A stretch of 64,000 nucleotides of DNA from Hymenopus coronatus (GCA_030762935.1 CM060890.1:65040765-65104764), one strand, 5' to 3'. Shown: positions 1 to 11,690, numbered from the stretch's first letter. A program made the numbers and translations. Notes: generated by a model from the sequence alone, not told the origin.

Positions 1-170
1 TGCGGATCATCCGAGACGACAAATAAAATATGAAATAACTGAGATTACTTCAACTGATACGTCCTTTACGTTTGCTTTGCAGATAATAAAAAACTCCTCC
101 GAAACATTTTCGGACTATGACAGAAAATACAGTGTGGTTAAGAGTAGCAATCATAACATAAAAAAAAAAA
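1..170. other. Unassigned AT-rich sequence
   Basis: No gene, repeat or RNA was recognised. It ends in a ten-base A run that abuts the first family A copy. Confidence 0.4.
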
Positions 171-1018
171 TCTGATGTGTTCCATTCACATAACTTTTTC
201 TACATCTCTGCAACAAATTATTGTTAAAAAGCTTATGCTTCTATTTACTTCACGCTAATTGAGAAAAAATTAGCAGAAATAGTCTTATTAATTGCTTCCT
301 TGTAAGTAGAAGGGAAATACGGGAGTCCATAGGTTAAAGTGATAGTCAAAAGCTAGTTACTATGTGACCGAAGTTCCTTTGTTTGTATGGACAGGAGTTG
401 ACAAATTCCTGTATGAGAAAAGTATGTTTTTAAAACTGAAACCAATAACAAGGAATATCTAAAAAACGATCAATTCCACGAAATGAAAGTATATTACATA
501 AATTGTGTATTTTAACGTGCTCTACATTTTTGTGTGGTAAGTTTTTGTCCATCTCTTACGGTTTAGCAGTTATGTAAAATTCCATAAAATTCATCCAGAA
601 TAAAGTAGCCTTCAGAGGTTCTTCCCAGAAAATTCAAGATATACATTTTACTTGAAAGGTAAATATATTTAATATACCATATTTTAATGAAAATCGTTAG
701 AGCCATTTTTTAGAAAATCAAAATTTTCGAAAAAATTTCCATGTAAAGGATAGTTGGGGGTGGGGGATTTTCTTGAAAATATTCGTGTCGCATCCTTGGA
801 AGATTACAAAGCTAAATACCAAGTTTGGTTTTCAACGGACTTTTCGTTTTTGAGCTATGCTGCCCAGAGACACACAGGCAGACACACACTAAAAATGTTT
901 TTTTTGGATTAAAGGGGTCTCAGAACATGTATTACCGGTGAAATTTCGGTATCGAATTTTTAGGTGCATTACAATACCTTCTTTGTACACTATGTATACA
1001 GTACGTGTAGAGAAAGTA
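171..1018 (+). repeat. Family A interspersed repeat, near full length
   Basis: This copy serves as the reference for the ~1 kb family A repeat. Landmarks shared in order with the other copies are: start TCTGATGTGTTCCATTCACA; then ACTTTCTCTAC; CTTGTAAGTAGAAGGG; AACCAATAACAAGGAATATC; CTTACGGTTTA; CCCAGAAAATTCAAGATATA; GTTAGAGCCATTTTT; TTGGGGGTGGGGGATTTTCT; CATCCTTGGAAGATTAC; TTTTTGAGCTATGCTGCCCA; a short CA-rich spot (ACACACAGGCAGACACAC here); then GTAGAGAAAGTAA at the end. There is no ORF of consequence. The inverted ACTTTCTCTAC / GTAGAGAAAGT near the ends suggests a non-autonomous DNA element, but no clear target duplication is visible and the class is unknown. The + label means the orientation in which TCTGATGTG comes first. 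Confidence 0.85.
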
Positions 1019-2327
1019 AGAAATATTTCCTGGACTTGTTCGAGATTCATATGACTCGATAGCATATATTAAACAAGAAAACTGTTCCTGAAAGTGTTGC
1101 GTGGCCATTACTAACACACTAATGTTGAGTGCAATATGCATTTCTGGTATTGTCACTTATCGTCCTGGATGGAGCAGATGGATGAGCGTTGGCATACCAT
1201 GCCGCGTCAGGTCGATAGCAATAAAGTGTAGGAATCTCATGTCAATAGATTTATTGGCAGGGGAAAAAACGCTTGGGACTAAAACTCTATTATACCAGCT
1301 ACATTGATATAATCCACACAGCTGCTAGTGTCGTTAAATAAACAACATATTGTCAATATCAAAAATGATTATTTAAAATAACTGTAGAAATAAGAGTGAA
1401 ATAATGGGGCCGATTAAAGAAATGTTCATACTTTTTGCTCAGGACTCAGGCAAATTAACTTTGGCGAGCGCTTGAATATGCAGTGTATTTGTGAAACAAA
1501 ATTAAACTGAAACTTGCCTACATCTATTCTGACACTTCAATGTTCAGAGGTAATCACTGTTATCGCGGGAAACACTGATTACCTAAGCAGTTACATTTCG
1601 TAAACTTGAAATAGGGAGAAAACAATCAACTGGGGCGGTTAAAGTGAAGCTTTATGACAGGCACTCCTTTACAAGCTTATTACAGTGAAAAAATATGGTA
1701 CAAAAAAGTAAATTTCTGCAGTAAAAAAGCAGATGAGATTCTCAAAGCAATGGGAGAAAGGAAAGCTACCTAATTAATTCGTTAGAATCGTTTAAATCCT
1801 CTCCCGAAAAGAGTAAAATCTCAAACAATCCCCCCCCCCCCCAACAACTGTCTAAGTAACCAGTCCTTCCTGTTTCTGTTTTTCAACAGGTTTTTGCACA
1901 ACTCAGTACAACAAATACAAAGCAAGTAACAAATCTTTCTATGGATATACATACACACATAGAGCAGAAAAAAAAGAAGAAGGAAGAACATCTAAATATA
2001 GTGATTGTGAATGTGCCAATTTCGCGTGTCACTAAGAGAAAGAACTTAATTGCGGTTAGGGTTTAAATAATTGTCAAGCAGATAGAGAAAATGTAATAAG
2101 TATCATTGTGATACAGCAAACATGCAATGATAGCAAAAAGTCACTCACGATTGTCATAATTAAACAATAAGCGAAAGGTCATTTATGACATATTTTGGTC
2201 TGAGCAACCTTATTCAGACCCAAGCATATGAATTAATGCTTTATACATGTATAACAAATCACGTATCTGTAATTTAATAATACAATCCCATAAATACAAT
2301 ACACTCGTCTAACCCCCCTACAAAAAA

Positions 2328-2384
<57 letters not shown>

Positions 2385-3217
2385 TTATATTCGTTATGAC
2401 GTATTAAAATGTACATTACCTAATACTCAGTATTGTTCTAGATTTGAAACTCACATGAAAAATCGATCAACCATTGAATTAACGAAACCTGGAAGTATCA
2501 GTTTTTTGTAATGGAAGGCTGACTACGTATATACACAAAAATGGAGAAAAAAATCGCCTTTATATTGCCCTAAATACAAAATTAAACAAAATGATTTTAT
2601 GTACCTATCTGAACCAAAATGTAAAACCACTGCAGCTTTCAAACATAGTAGAAATCCAAAGAGATTTCATAACGAAAATATATTTGTACAGTCAGTGATA
2701 AACAAATCAAGTTAATCTTGATTTATTGATATTGCCACTTCTTTTGTTCCACTATGTACATATGTCTACTGAGAGTGGAATCCCTTTGAACAGAAAATGT
2801 TCTTACTCACTCACTCAGACACGCTCACCCAATCATTACCGCATGACCACGGCCGTATTTTGCACAGTGAACTGGGGTACCATCAAGTTGGAACAGGATA
2901 CCCATGTTATCTTGCTGTTTCGGAGATGTTAATTTGTAACATATCGTAAAATAAATTGTGTTTTTTAAGCTGTAAACGCATTTTTTGTTTATTTTTAGTT
3001 GCTATGCAACCTCTTTTTTTCTTTCTTATGCAGACCCAATAATATAAAATCCTATCGTTCTAAAATAAAAAAAGAAGCTTTAGATGAAAAACCTATAACT
3101 GTTTATTTTCTCAAAAGTGTTTCTAGCGACTTGGATTGGAATGAAGCATAACATGTTGAATATAACTTAAAGTTCTTCTCATTTTCATTGCATGATAATT
3201 GTGGATCCTTTTTACAA
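1019..3217. other. Unassigned stretch with microsatellites
   Basis: No recognisable gene. It contains a C run near 1830-1842 and a (CA)n(TA)n tract at 2330-2384. A good 3' splice-like site ending at 1889 is followed by 58 open codons, but their composition is A-rich and unconvincing. A SINE-tail-like TCGTTAAATAAAC lies near 1332. Confidence 0.4.
2330..2384. repeat. (CA)n(TA)n microsatellite
   Basis: About 17 CA units run directly into about 10 TA units. Confidence 0.95.
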
Positions 3218-3640
3218 GTTTATAAGTTGTGCAAAATTATATATTTCTTCCGAATGAACAGAACATCAGAGGTTATTCCTAGAAAATTCAAAAAGTACAT
3301 TTTATTTTTACATACATAAATAGCTTAAATTTAGGCATATAACATCTTTAAGCCATGCAAAGTGAAGATAACTTTTACAGGGGGATTTTCTTAAAATCAT
3401 TGTGAGACATCATTGGAAGATACTTAAATATAAGTTTGGCATTTATCAGAGTTTTTGTTTTTGAGTTAGGCTGTTAACAGACAAACGGATAAACACGTGC
3501 GCGCGAACGCTTTTCTAAAACGGTATTTTTATTCAGGGGACCTCAAAATGTGAATTTCAATTAAAATCTCAGTATAACAAATGTTTGGATGGAATACAAC
3601 AATTCCTCTACTCTAAATATAAACAGCAGAGAAAGTAAAA
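3218..3640 (+). repeat. Family A repeat, 3' part, diverged
   Basis: This copy starts in the middle of the element at the GTGCAAAATTAT landmark. It retains TTCCTAGAAAATTCAA, GGGGGATTTTCTT, ATTGGAAGATACTTAAA, the GACCTCAAAATGTG segment and the terminal GCAGAGAAAGTAAAAA. The CA-rich spot has become a short GC-alternating stretch (CGTGCGCGCG). Confidence 0.7.
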
Positions 3641-4042
3641 ATATACCATTGACAATTCTCATAATGGTTACTAATTTATGGTCTTAACACTAAATGTTCC
3701 TGCTTTTAAAGCAATATAGCTTGACATACAAAGAGAGAATTCTTTGTGTCGAGGCTCATACAAATATAGCTTGAAAAATGGTCTAGAATATAATTCCTCT
3801 TAAAATTATTCCATAGCGTGTATTACTGTAATCTTCTCTAAATGAAATAATTTTGGGATATTTACATGGAGGTAATAGACACAAAAACTCAACTTATATG
3901 AAGTGCAATGTTAGTCATATTTCTGAATCCTTTTTTTCCGAATCTACTTTTCCTATTACATTTTTCCGTGTGCCGTATGCACCCCTCCCGACAGACCTGC
4001 TTCCAGCAATATAGTGAATACGTGGTATACTGAGATCATCAG
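3641..4042. other. Unassigned, upstream of the candidate exon
   Basis: AT-rich with no recognised repeat. A pyrimidine-rich tract at about 3930-3990 lies before the candidate exon that follows and could serve as a splice polypyrimidine tract, although the usable AG is 50 bases further on. Confidence 0.35.
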
Positions 4043-4257
4043 AACATGACGGTGATAAATATAGCTGTCATCGACCACGTCATGAGGCTTTAGTGCTGAC
4101 CAATGTGGAGAAGAGTGGTACCCCTCCCTCGACGCCGGACTTGGTCAAGCCAGCACCGGTAGAGACGGAGAGCACCGACGGCCAGTCTAATCAGCGAAAC
4201 GGCAGGTTCAAGAATGGAACGCCTGCAGCAACGAATGGCCCTGTGCACGTCTCTTGA
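4043..4257 (+). CDS. Candidate 3'-terminal coding exon, unknown protein
   Basis: A reading frame without an ATG runs open from 4018 to the TGA at 4255-4257. Acceptable AG splice acceptors lie at 4033-4034 and 4041-4042; the later one was chosen as the start. About 102 of the 176 bases from 4081 to 4256 are G or C (58%), against roughly a third in the surroundings, and codon third positions are mostly G/C. The product would be a hydrophilic C-terminal tail of about 70 residues, rich in Thr, Pro, Ser, Glu and Asn, containing STPDLVKPAPVETESTDG and ending NGPVHVS. No domain or family was recognised. It looks like the cytoplasmic or disordered tail of a host protein whose other exons lie elsewhere. 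Neither neighbouring DNA nor the other five frames is comparably open. A gene relic or chance GC-rich frame cannot be excluded. Confidence 0.45.
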
Positions 4258-4861
4258 GTGAGGGCATTAAGGAGTTCTTTTCGGTCAGGGTAAAACTGGG
4301 CACTTCTCATTTCAAAATTGATTCTATTAATATACCTCTATTTGGGGGCCATAAAACACTGTTACAATTTATATTTTTGTGGACAGGCACTTAAACAAAG
4401 GAAAGAGCTTATATTAATGTTTGAATAACACCTTTTTATGGTTACTAGTAAAATTAGGATTTTCTTACATATATATTTGGCCTTCAGGTTCAACCTAATT
4501 GGCTATCAGGAGCAAGAACCGGCTAGATCAGTTACATTTACAAAACCAGCACATCCGAAAGCCACATTGTTTTCCTACTTTCCAACATCACTCGTCCGAA
4601 CATTATACATAGTCATTGCTCACTGAGAAATTATTAGGCGTTGCTATGTGCATTGTTATGTAGTGCATTAACATTTTCTGTTTGAATTGTAGGCGACTTG
4701 AATTTTCTGTGTAAATGTTTTGTTTAAATTCTTTATCTACTTCCGTTTCAAAAGCAGGTCATTAATTTATATTTTTCTATTGCTTCTATATTAAGCTTCT
4801 GTTTATTTTCGTATAAAGTAAATAACATGTTGTTATGTATTTTCACATAGCAACGTGTTAT
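4258..4861. other. Unassigned; possible 3' UTR of the candidate exon
   Basis: AT-rich DNA follows the candidate stop codon. If the exon is real, the first part would be its 3' UTR. No confident polyadenylation signal was singled out. No repeat was recognised. Confidence 0.3.
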
Positions 4862-4954
4862 TTATCAAAATCTTCGTGTCGCACCCTTGAAAGATACTAA
4901 CTTTAGATAGCAAGCTTAGTGTTTTACCGACTTTTTGTTTTTGATTTATCGTGT

Positions 4955-5002
<48 letters not shown>

Positions 5003-5105
5003 TTATGGATCTTTTTAAACAAATGCTTCTTTATAGCTTACGTCCTGAAATAAGTATTTCCCTTTCCAAATTTTTTGTGTATTGTTTCCCTCGAATACAA
5101 TAGAA
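4862..5105 (+). repeat. Family A repeat, short 3' fragment with (CT)n(CA)n
   Basis: The segment begins at ATCTTCGTGTCGCACCCTTG and retains CGACTTTTTGTTTTTGATTT. At the usual CA-rich position it carries an expanded CT/CA tract, then TTTCCCTTTCC and CGAATACAATAG remnants. Both ends are truncated. Confidence 0.65.
4954..5001. repeat. (CT)n(CA)n microsatellite
   Basis: About 13 CT units are followed by about 10 CA units, at the CA-rich position of the surrounding family A fragment. Confidence 0.95.
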
Positions 5106-5425
5106 GGCCTTGAAAAAAGAAGACATTCTTTTACTGACTATTGCCACAATTTTCTTGTACTTTATGGAGTCTTCAACATAATCTTACGCTACACTGCTCG
5201 GCTTCCAAACTCCGTCTCTCTTTAATGTTAGTATATCCGCAACGCTATTGCAGATGAATCTCTCATTCCGGTATATGATTTTGGATTTTCTATTTATAAA
5301 TATTCAGCAATCTGGCTCGGAAATTTTCTGAACATATTTATCCCCACTACTTGGCGACCACATTTTCCATTGCGATAAAACACAAAATAGTGTTGTTGTT
5401 ATTATTATTATTATTATTATTATTA
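5106..5425. repeat. Unassigned DNA ending in a (TTA)n array
   Basis: No gene was seen. The last ~35 bases (about 5391-5425) are TTG then ATT trinucleotides, which interrupt or end the open frame of the neighbouring recombinase pseudogene on the minus strand. Confidence 0.5.
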
Positions 5426-6147
5426 ATGAGTAACTGAAGTTCGCCGCATTTCCGGCATATACCATTAACTATAAAACATCTTGGCACATGTGCCTTTGTT
5501 AAAGGTGTTTTCTCAATCAATGCAAATCCAACAGCTTCAAGATCATCTGTTTTAGGATTGTATAACTCATCTCGCCTATAAGCGCCAGCAATCCCCCAAA
5601 AAAGAGCAACCTACAACAAGGAAAAGAAAATATGTAGTTATTTTACTTACATACAAACTTATTACAAACCCCATGTGAAATACATCCAAATAATAATAAT
5701 AATAATAATAATGACAAGAGGAATATAGTTTTGGAATCTTTCTTTGTTCACCAGGTATCTGACATCCGGTGCATCTTGAAGAAATGTGGATATTAGGCTC
5801 TATTCAATATGTTTGCTTTCTTTTTCTTTTTTTTTTTTTTTGGAAAAAAACCAAAACGGGCCTCAGCTTAGCATATGTAGATATATCTACATAATTAATC
5901 ACAATCGTAGATTAAGCATAGAATACTCTGACCACATGCTGGAAGACTTCAGACGCTGTGATAATTCGAAAAAGTAAGCCAATAATACTTTTCCCGTAAT
6001 GTCTTCTACTTTTTTCTTTAAAACCCATTCTTTAAAACGACTGTATGTTGCTTCATAATATGTCCTTCTAGACTTTTATGGCAATAATCCTATTGTGGCG
6101 CTATTTGCCGCTACTTCAGTGTCCTCTACAGAATAAAAATCATTCAT
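5426..6147 (-). pseudogene. Crypton-like tyrosine recombinase pseudogene, C-terminally truncated
   Basis: Read on the minus strand from an ATG at 6147, the DNA encodes fragments of the insect Crypton-like tyrosine recombinase family in the correct order. An N-terminal region includes TYYEATYSRFKEWV and LLAYFFELSQRLKSSSMWS, the helical core-binding domain. This is followed by DISTYAKL, then DAPDVRYLVNK, then GIAGAYRRDELYNPKTDD at about 5582-5529. The last matches the box holding the first catalytic Arg (G-x-x-R-x-x-E-L) that starts the catalytic domain. The later H-x-x-R and Tyr boxes are absent. It is dead: an in-frame TAA interrupts the N-terminus at about 6082, an A-rich insertion and frame changes lie at 5790-5840, and AAT arrays lie at 5690-5713 and at the C-terminal edge. 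A 3' splice-like TTGTAG at 5611-5612 sits just before the catalytic segment, so a decayed intron there is possible. Intact relatives would be DNA-cutting integrases of mobile elements or domesticated copies. Confidence 0.75.
5690..5713. repeat. (AAT)n microsatellite
   Basis: A run of about eight AAT units inside the recombinase pseudogene, between its DAPDV and catalytic Arg segments. Confidence 0.9.
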
Positions 6148-6789
6148 AATTAACATCCATTATTTTATAGTTCAATTAACTACAATGGTTATCATAATAA
6201 AAAATAATAACATTAAAAGTGTTCACTGCGAAAGATTTTATGTGCCATTTGTTTCCTGCTTTAAAAATACATTTCGTTAAATAAACGTAAAGTATTGTAT
6301 TCAACTTGGTGCAAAAGTAGCTTTATTAACTCGGTCTTAGATCACTCCTGTGGTTGCTTGGTCCACTCAATAAAGCTGGAACCTTGCACCTAGTTAAACA
6401 ATATACTATTGTGCGATGGACATAAGACCGCAAATTTCTAGTAGAGAAAGAGGTGGAATAGTTTTGTTTTCTGTTTTCTACAAAATCAAATCTAGCAAGC
6501 AAGACAAAATGTAATGGGTGTATCACCCCAAGTGAACCTCGCTGACGGTATTATAATCGTCTTGAAATTGTATTCAGGAAGAGTTAGCTGCCAGAATTAT
6601 AAAAAGAGCAGGACTCCGAATTTATGATGCGGGAATTCAACAATGGGCCAAGTAATAGCGGAAGACATGGTTTACAACACAAAAGTCATTCAATCCATTC
6701 TTTGAATTAACTTATAAACAAGAGCAATTATGTCTTTTCGGAAAAACAGGCATTTGAAAGAAAGGTTTCGAAAAAAAAATATATTCTTA
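6148..6789. other. Unassigned AT-rich sequence
   Basis: No gene or repeat was recognised. The upstream side of the recombinase pseudogene shows no clear terminal repeat. Confidence 0.35.
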
Positions 6790-7574
6790 CAAAGAATTAC
6801 TTTTTATCTACGTCGAGCTAATCGAGATAAAAATAACAGAACTAGTCTTATTACTTGTTTCCTTGTAAGTAGAAAGCGATAGTAAATCTTAAAAAACCTG
6901 TCGCTATGCGACTGACATTGAAACTTGGTTATCTTTTCATGGCCAGGAGTAAAACAAAAGATATATGAAAGGAATGAGGGTTTCCTGTGTGAGAAAAACT
7001 TAAGTATTTTAAAAATGAATCCAATAACAGCATAATCTCGTAAATTATGAATTCTACAAAAATAAATAAATAAATGTGTGTGTGACATAAATTGGCAATT
7101 TTAACGAGATATACACACATGTTGTGTAGTAAATTTTTGTCTATCTCATGCGGTTTACCATTTATGTAAATGTAATTCAGATTGAAGAGGATTTCAGAAA
7201 GTTCCAAGATATACATTTCGTTTGTTATAAAAATACCTTAAACATAAGGCATTTTAATCAAATTCGTTGGAGTTATTTTGAGAAAATCAAGTTTTCGAAA
7301 AATTGTCAATGCAAAGAGTAGTTTGAGGTGGAGGATTTTCTTAAAAATTCTCTTGTAGCTTCTTTGGAAGAGGCTGAACTTAAATACCAAGTTGGTATCT
7401 AACCGACTTTTCATTTTTGAATTGTGTTTAAAAACACACGGGCCTTTTTCTGATTTTTTTTACCTAGGGGACCTAAAAACATGTATTTATGGTGAAATAT
7501 AGACATAGAATTTTTGGGTGAAATGCAATACGTTTTCTAATTACTATGTATATACTATGTATAGAGAAATTAAA
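6790..7574 (+). repeat. Family A repeat, 5' truncated
   Basis: The copy starts near CAAAGAATTAC and retains CTAATCGAGATAAAAATAAC, CTTGTAAGTAGAAAG, GCGGTTTACCATTTATG, GAGGTGGAGGATTTTCTT and a diverged terminus TATAGAGAAATTAAAA. The central segment contains a short TGTG tract. Confidence 0.8.
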
Positions 7575-8577
7575 ATGCACGGAAATCAAGTGTAGAGCAA
7601 TTATGAAAATGAATGCAGAGTGTGAAGCAGTGGCGGCCTTTATCGTTTAGTTAGGAAACACGAGACAATTCTCAAGCAGTATAACTATTCATTTGGTATG
7701 GAGTAGCCACGCCTATATAAAAACGTGTTGCTACGTTTCGGATATGCACCACAGATTGAAGAACCTGAACTAAAAGCCGGCAACACGTAATAAACACGTT
7801 AAGTACATCCGTTATCATATTGTCGGTCCCCTACCTCTAGTTAACTTGAGGTTCAAAGAGACAGGGGGCACATTGTTTATTACCGAGAGAAAAGAGCATC
7901 GGCCGCGGTGCGGAGCCGCGGGTACAAATTAAAGATCGTAACCAACTCTTTCATTATATGTTAAATAATATATCATTATCCATTAAATGATAGACGTTAT
8001 GGGGAAGATGGCTTGGGGATCACAATGGGGGACGTGACTATTTTAAGCTCCATATACCAACCAATGTTTGCTTTGATCACATACAACTTGGTCGATCCGA
8101 TTCGGATTTAGGGATGCACAATCGACTGTATTTCTAAGCTGCAATTTCGTGCAATGTACTTTCTGTTGTATTGCTCGGATGGCAGAATATTTTAAATATC
8201 TATGATTAAAATTCGATGTCAAACTATGCCTTATACTTCAAACATTCAGCATTACAGATTAAAGTTATACAAATTACTTCTGGTTATGCTATTTGCCCTC
8301 CTCGTATCGAAAGACTTACACTTGGATATCAAACAGAGTAAGTAGCCAGGGATCAGCCAGTATGAAAAAGGAATAAGATGATACGAAATGGCGGTGAAAT
8401 AGATGAAAGGAAAGGTAACTACGGAACAACTACGAATGAATGGCGGGGAAAACCGGAGAATTCGGTATTTGAGCGTTTGGGTATATACATCTGTTACTTT
8501 CTCCCAAGTACACATGCCCAGAAAATAAAAATTGTATTCCGTTTCTCATTTCGTAAATACATATTTTGAGGTGCCTG
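7575..8577. other. Unassigned; small GC-rich hairpin and signal-peptide-like frame
   Basis: A local hairpin-like GGCCGCGGTGCGGAGCCGCGG lies at about 7900-7920. A short frame from ATG 8226 ends at a donor-like A|GTAAGT (8337/8338) and reads KLLLVMLFALLVSKDL, like a signal peptide. Neither is supported by flanking coding sequence. Confidence 0.25.
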
Positions 8578-8600
8578 AATAAAAAACCTTGTTAGAAAAC

Positions 8601-8654
<54 letters not shown>

Positions 8655-9090
8655 CAGCATAACTAAAACAACCAACTAAAACGAAACTGGGTATTTAAGT
8701 TCATCTTCCAAAGAAATGACACGAAAAGTTTCAAGAAAATTCCCCGGCACTACAAAATGGAGGAAAAAGTCTGTTATGTTTTATTTTCTCAAAAATAGAA
8801 TGTTATGACGTTTAAGATAATTGCATGACAAATAAAATGCAAATCTTGAATTTTATAAGAATACTCTATGAAGTGATCTCATTCTAAATTATTTTTGTAT
8901 AGCTGCTTAACTATGAGACATCTTATTTCACAAAACATGTTTAAATCATTACAAAACACAATTTACGCAAAAAACTGTTTTGTATCGTTAGCTGTTTCCG
9001 AGATATTCTTTCTTGTTGATTTAAAATATTCGAATATATGATTTTCTAAGTGGAAAGTCGTAATGTCTTCTCTTGTGGCCATACAAAGTG
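8578..9090 (-). repeat. Family A repeat, partial, with long (TG)n
   Basis: Inverted copy. A (TG)23 tract at 8607-8652 occupies the CA-rich position and is followed by ACAGCATAACTAAAAC, TGGGTATTTAAGTTCATCTT and further landmarks in reverse order. The distal third is missing. Confidence 0.75.
8607..8652. repeat. (TG)n microsatellite
   Basis: About 23 TG units inside an inverted family A copy. Confidence 0.97.
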
Positions 9091-10547
9091 TCTGCAATCA
9101 CATCGCTCATCAGATTTTAAAAATCTGCCATCTTTAACCAAGTGCATACTCCTTATATATACAATTAGCTGAAACACTGACGGTTTATCCCTATAACATT
9201 TAGGTTGTACTTGCCCAATAGCTTGTTTTTCATTAGAGGCATTTAAAAAGTATATTATACCGGCTCGTCTGTAAATCTACTAATGTTTTATTTCCAGACT
9301 GGTTCTACTAAGCTTTAGGAATTTCTCAGTTCTATTTTTGGCCATAAAGGTTCAATAACACACGCGATTTGTATTCAAATAACCAAAAGTGCTTTGCTTT
9401 GGCAGCTTTGTTGTGCTATGGAATCACAGCTGCATAGCTGCCAATATGTCTCACCAAAGTCGCTTTTTTATAGTTTAGTGTGAGAATGTATGTGTGACTA
9501 AGTAAATTGATTTTCGTGCAAACCAGGCGCTAATCTAGGGAGTTTTACTCCCAGTACGCGCTGGCAATACGCCAATAGCGGTAAAAAGACCTGCTTTTCT
9601 TTCTTACAATGCATATTTTCTAATTTTTTGTATTTAAGAAAATGTCTTAATAGGGTGGGTGCAGGGAGTAGTTTCAAGATGTGAAAATAACATCATGGCT
9701 TCTAGATCTCCGCAGTGAATAATAAGGTTTATTTCAGTTTTAAAATGCCTTATTTATTCCTATCGTATAACAAAACACACACATACACACACACACACAC
9801 ACACAAACGAGTTTAGGTAATAGAATTTATATAGTTTAACAAGAAATACTTAGAAGCATAAATTTTGTGCACAAAAGAGCAGTGAAAATTTTGTGGATGT
9901 AGCACATCAATCCTCTCCCGTAAGTCGATCTTCAAACCTTCGTTGGGTTAAGTTATCGATTTGAACTTTTTTTATTTTTGGTTCTTTCACAGATTCTGAT
10001 ATGAGCATCTTTAGTAGTTTATGTCCCTGGCCCTATAAACATCGTTTCAAACTTGCATTCATCATCCGGTCAAAATATTTTGAACTTACATCAGAAACTG
10101 CGCGGCCTATCGCGGGAGTTATGCACATTCTGTCTTAACATTTTCTGGAATAATTTCAAACTTAGCATCAAATACCTCTTTATGTGTTCTTATCCACCGT
10201 TTTCTCATCAATACAAGCATATCCCTCTCCTCCTGCAAATATACTTTATTTAATCAACAAATCACACATTTAGTTCCTTCCCTTCTCATAAAACATTTAG
10301 TGGATTTTTAATTACTTCAAAAAAATCAATTTAGCAAACTATTTTGCGAAATTTCGTTCTGGTTATCAAAACTTTTACTTACTCTGCTTATCATCCCTCA
10401 CTAAACAGGCAGAAGGAGTAATTGTATTTCACCCATTTGATATACAGAGTTGACTGCAATTATAAGTTTTGAGATTCACTGGGCCCAAAAAGCATGTTTC
10501 GCAAAACCCACATGCGCACGCGTATACTTGAAAAACATAACTAAAAT
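9091..10547. other. Unassigned stretch
   Basis: Holds a (CA)n tract near 9774-9804. No gene, SINE or known transposon was recognised. Isolated splice-like sites (for example a minus-strand GTAAGT at 10374-10379) have no convincing open exon attached. Confidence 0.4.
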
Positions 10548-11349
10548 ATCTTAAGTGTTCCATTCACATCACTTTCTCTACATCTCTGCAACAAATTATT
10601 GTTAAGAAGGTTATGCTTCTTTTTACTTCATGCTAATCGAGAAAAATTAGCAAAAATGGTCTTATTACTTGCATCCATGTAAATAGAAGGTCAAAGGCTG
10701 GTTGCTGTGTGACTGAAATTCCTTTGTTTGTATGGACAGGAGTTGACAAATTCCCGTATGAGAAAAGTATTAGCAATTTAAAGCTGAAACTAATAACAAA
10801 GAATATCTCAAAACGACCCACTACACGTACAAAAATTATATAACATAAATTTTGTGTTTTAACAAACTTTACATTTTCTGTTAAGTAAGTTTTTGACTAT
10901 TTCTTACGGTTTACCGTAAAATTCATCCAGAATAAAGTAGTCAGTCTTCATAGGCTATTCCCAGAAAATTCAAGACGCATTTTATTTGTCAGTTAAATAT
11001 CTTTAATATACGATATTTTAATCTAAATCTTTAGAGCTATTTTTGAGAAAATAAAAATTTTGAATTTTTTTCCATGTAAAGGGTAGTTGGGGGTGGGGGA
11101 ATTTTCTAGAAAATCTTAGTGTTTTATCCTTGGAAGATATTGAGCTTAAATACCTACTTTGGTATTTAACGAGCTTTTCGTTCTTGAGCTATGCTGTTCA
11201 CAGACACACACACGGGCATTTTCCAAAAATGCTTTTTTTTATTCAGGGGGATCCAAAACATGTATTTCCGGTGAAACCTCGGTATCAAATTTGTGGGTGT
11301 AATACCTTCTTTATACACTATATACATAGTACGTGTAGAAAAAGTAAAA
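10548..11349 (+). repeat. Family A repeat, near full length
   Basis: Clear start (AAGTGTTCCATTCACATCAC) and end (GTGTAGAAAAAGTAAAAC) with all internal landmarks. It is close in sequence to the copy at 171-1018, sharing the GTATGGACAGGAGTTGACAA variant, so both belong to one subfamily. Confidence 0.88.
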
Positions 11350-11497
11350 CAAGTGGGATAAGTTTTATGATAATAGATTTCCAGTTTACTTGCGGGATTA
11401 GTGATCCGAATGAGCAAATGATCTGCACCTTTCCTGGATGTCGCTTGGCAGTCACTTGAGTATGCACCATTAGCTTCGATAGGTGAATAAAGGATTC

Positions 11498-11690
11498 TCG
11501 GCCGGTCCCCATGGCTGCGTTCGCTTAAGTGTCGAGCTCTGGTGCTTGGCGCAAGGGAACGCGGGTTCGAGTCCCGCCGTTAGCATGGGTGTTTGTGGCG
11601 TTTCTGTATTGTGTTCTCTCCCCTGATGACCACTTAGGTTACGGATGAAGTCCAATGTGTGTGTGTGTGTGTGCGGGGGGCCTTAATTTT
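11498..11690 (+). mobile_element. tRNA-derived SINE with (TG)n tail
   Basis: A tRNA-like head holds an A-box-like GGCTGCGTTCGCTTAAG and a strong B-box GGGTTCGAGTCCCGCC. About 60 bases of unrelated body and a (TG)10 tail at 11655-11674 follow. The acceptor stem is not conserved, so this is a SINE and not a tRNA gene. Confidence 0.7.

Noticed and set aside
171..1018. Family A as a canonical Helitron
   Set aside because: It can be read to start with TC and has a hairpin near the end, but there is no CTRR terminus and no consistent insertion between A and T.
1890..2066. Plus exon after a strong polypyrimidine-AG
   Set aside because: 58 open codons but A-rich with a lysine run; no donor or family, likely chance.
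5463..5610. Internal host-gene exon with a good splice acceptor
   Set aside because: First read as an exon, but the peptide matches the catalytic-Arg box of a tyrosine recombinase and lies in line with its N-terminal half, so it belongs to that relic.
5786..5977. 63-codon plus frame
   Set aside because: Antisense shadow of the tyrosine recombinase relic, passing through a T run.
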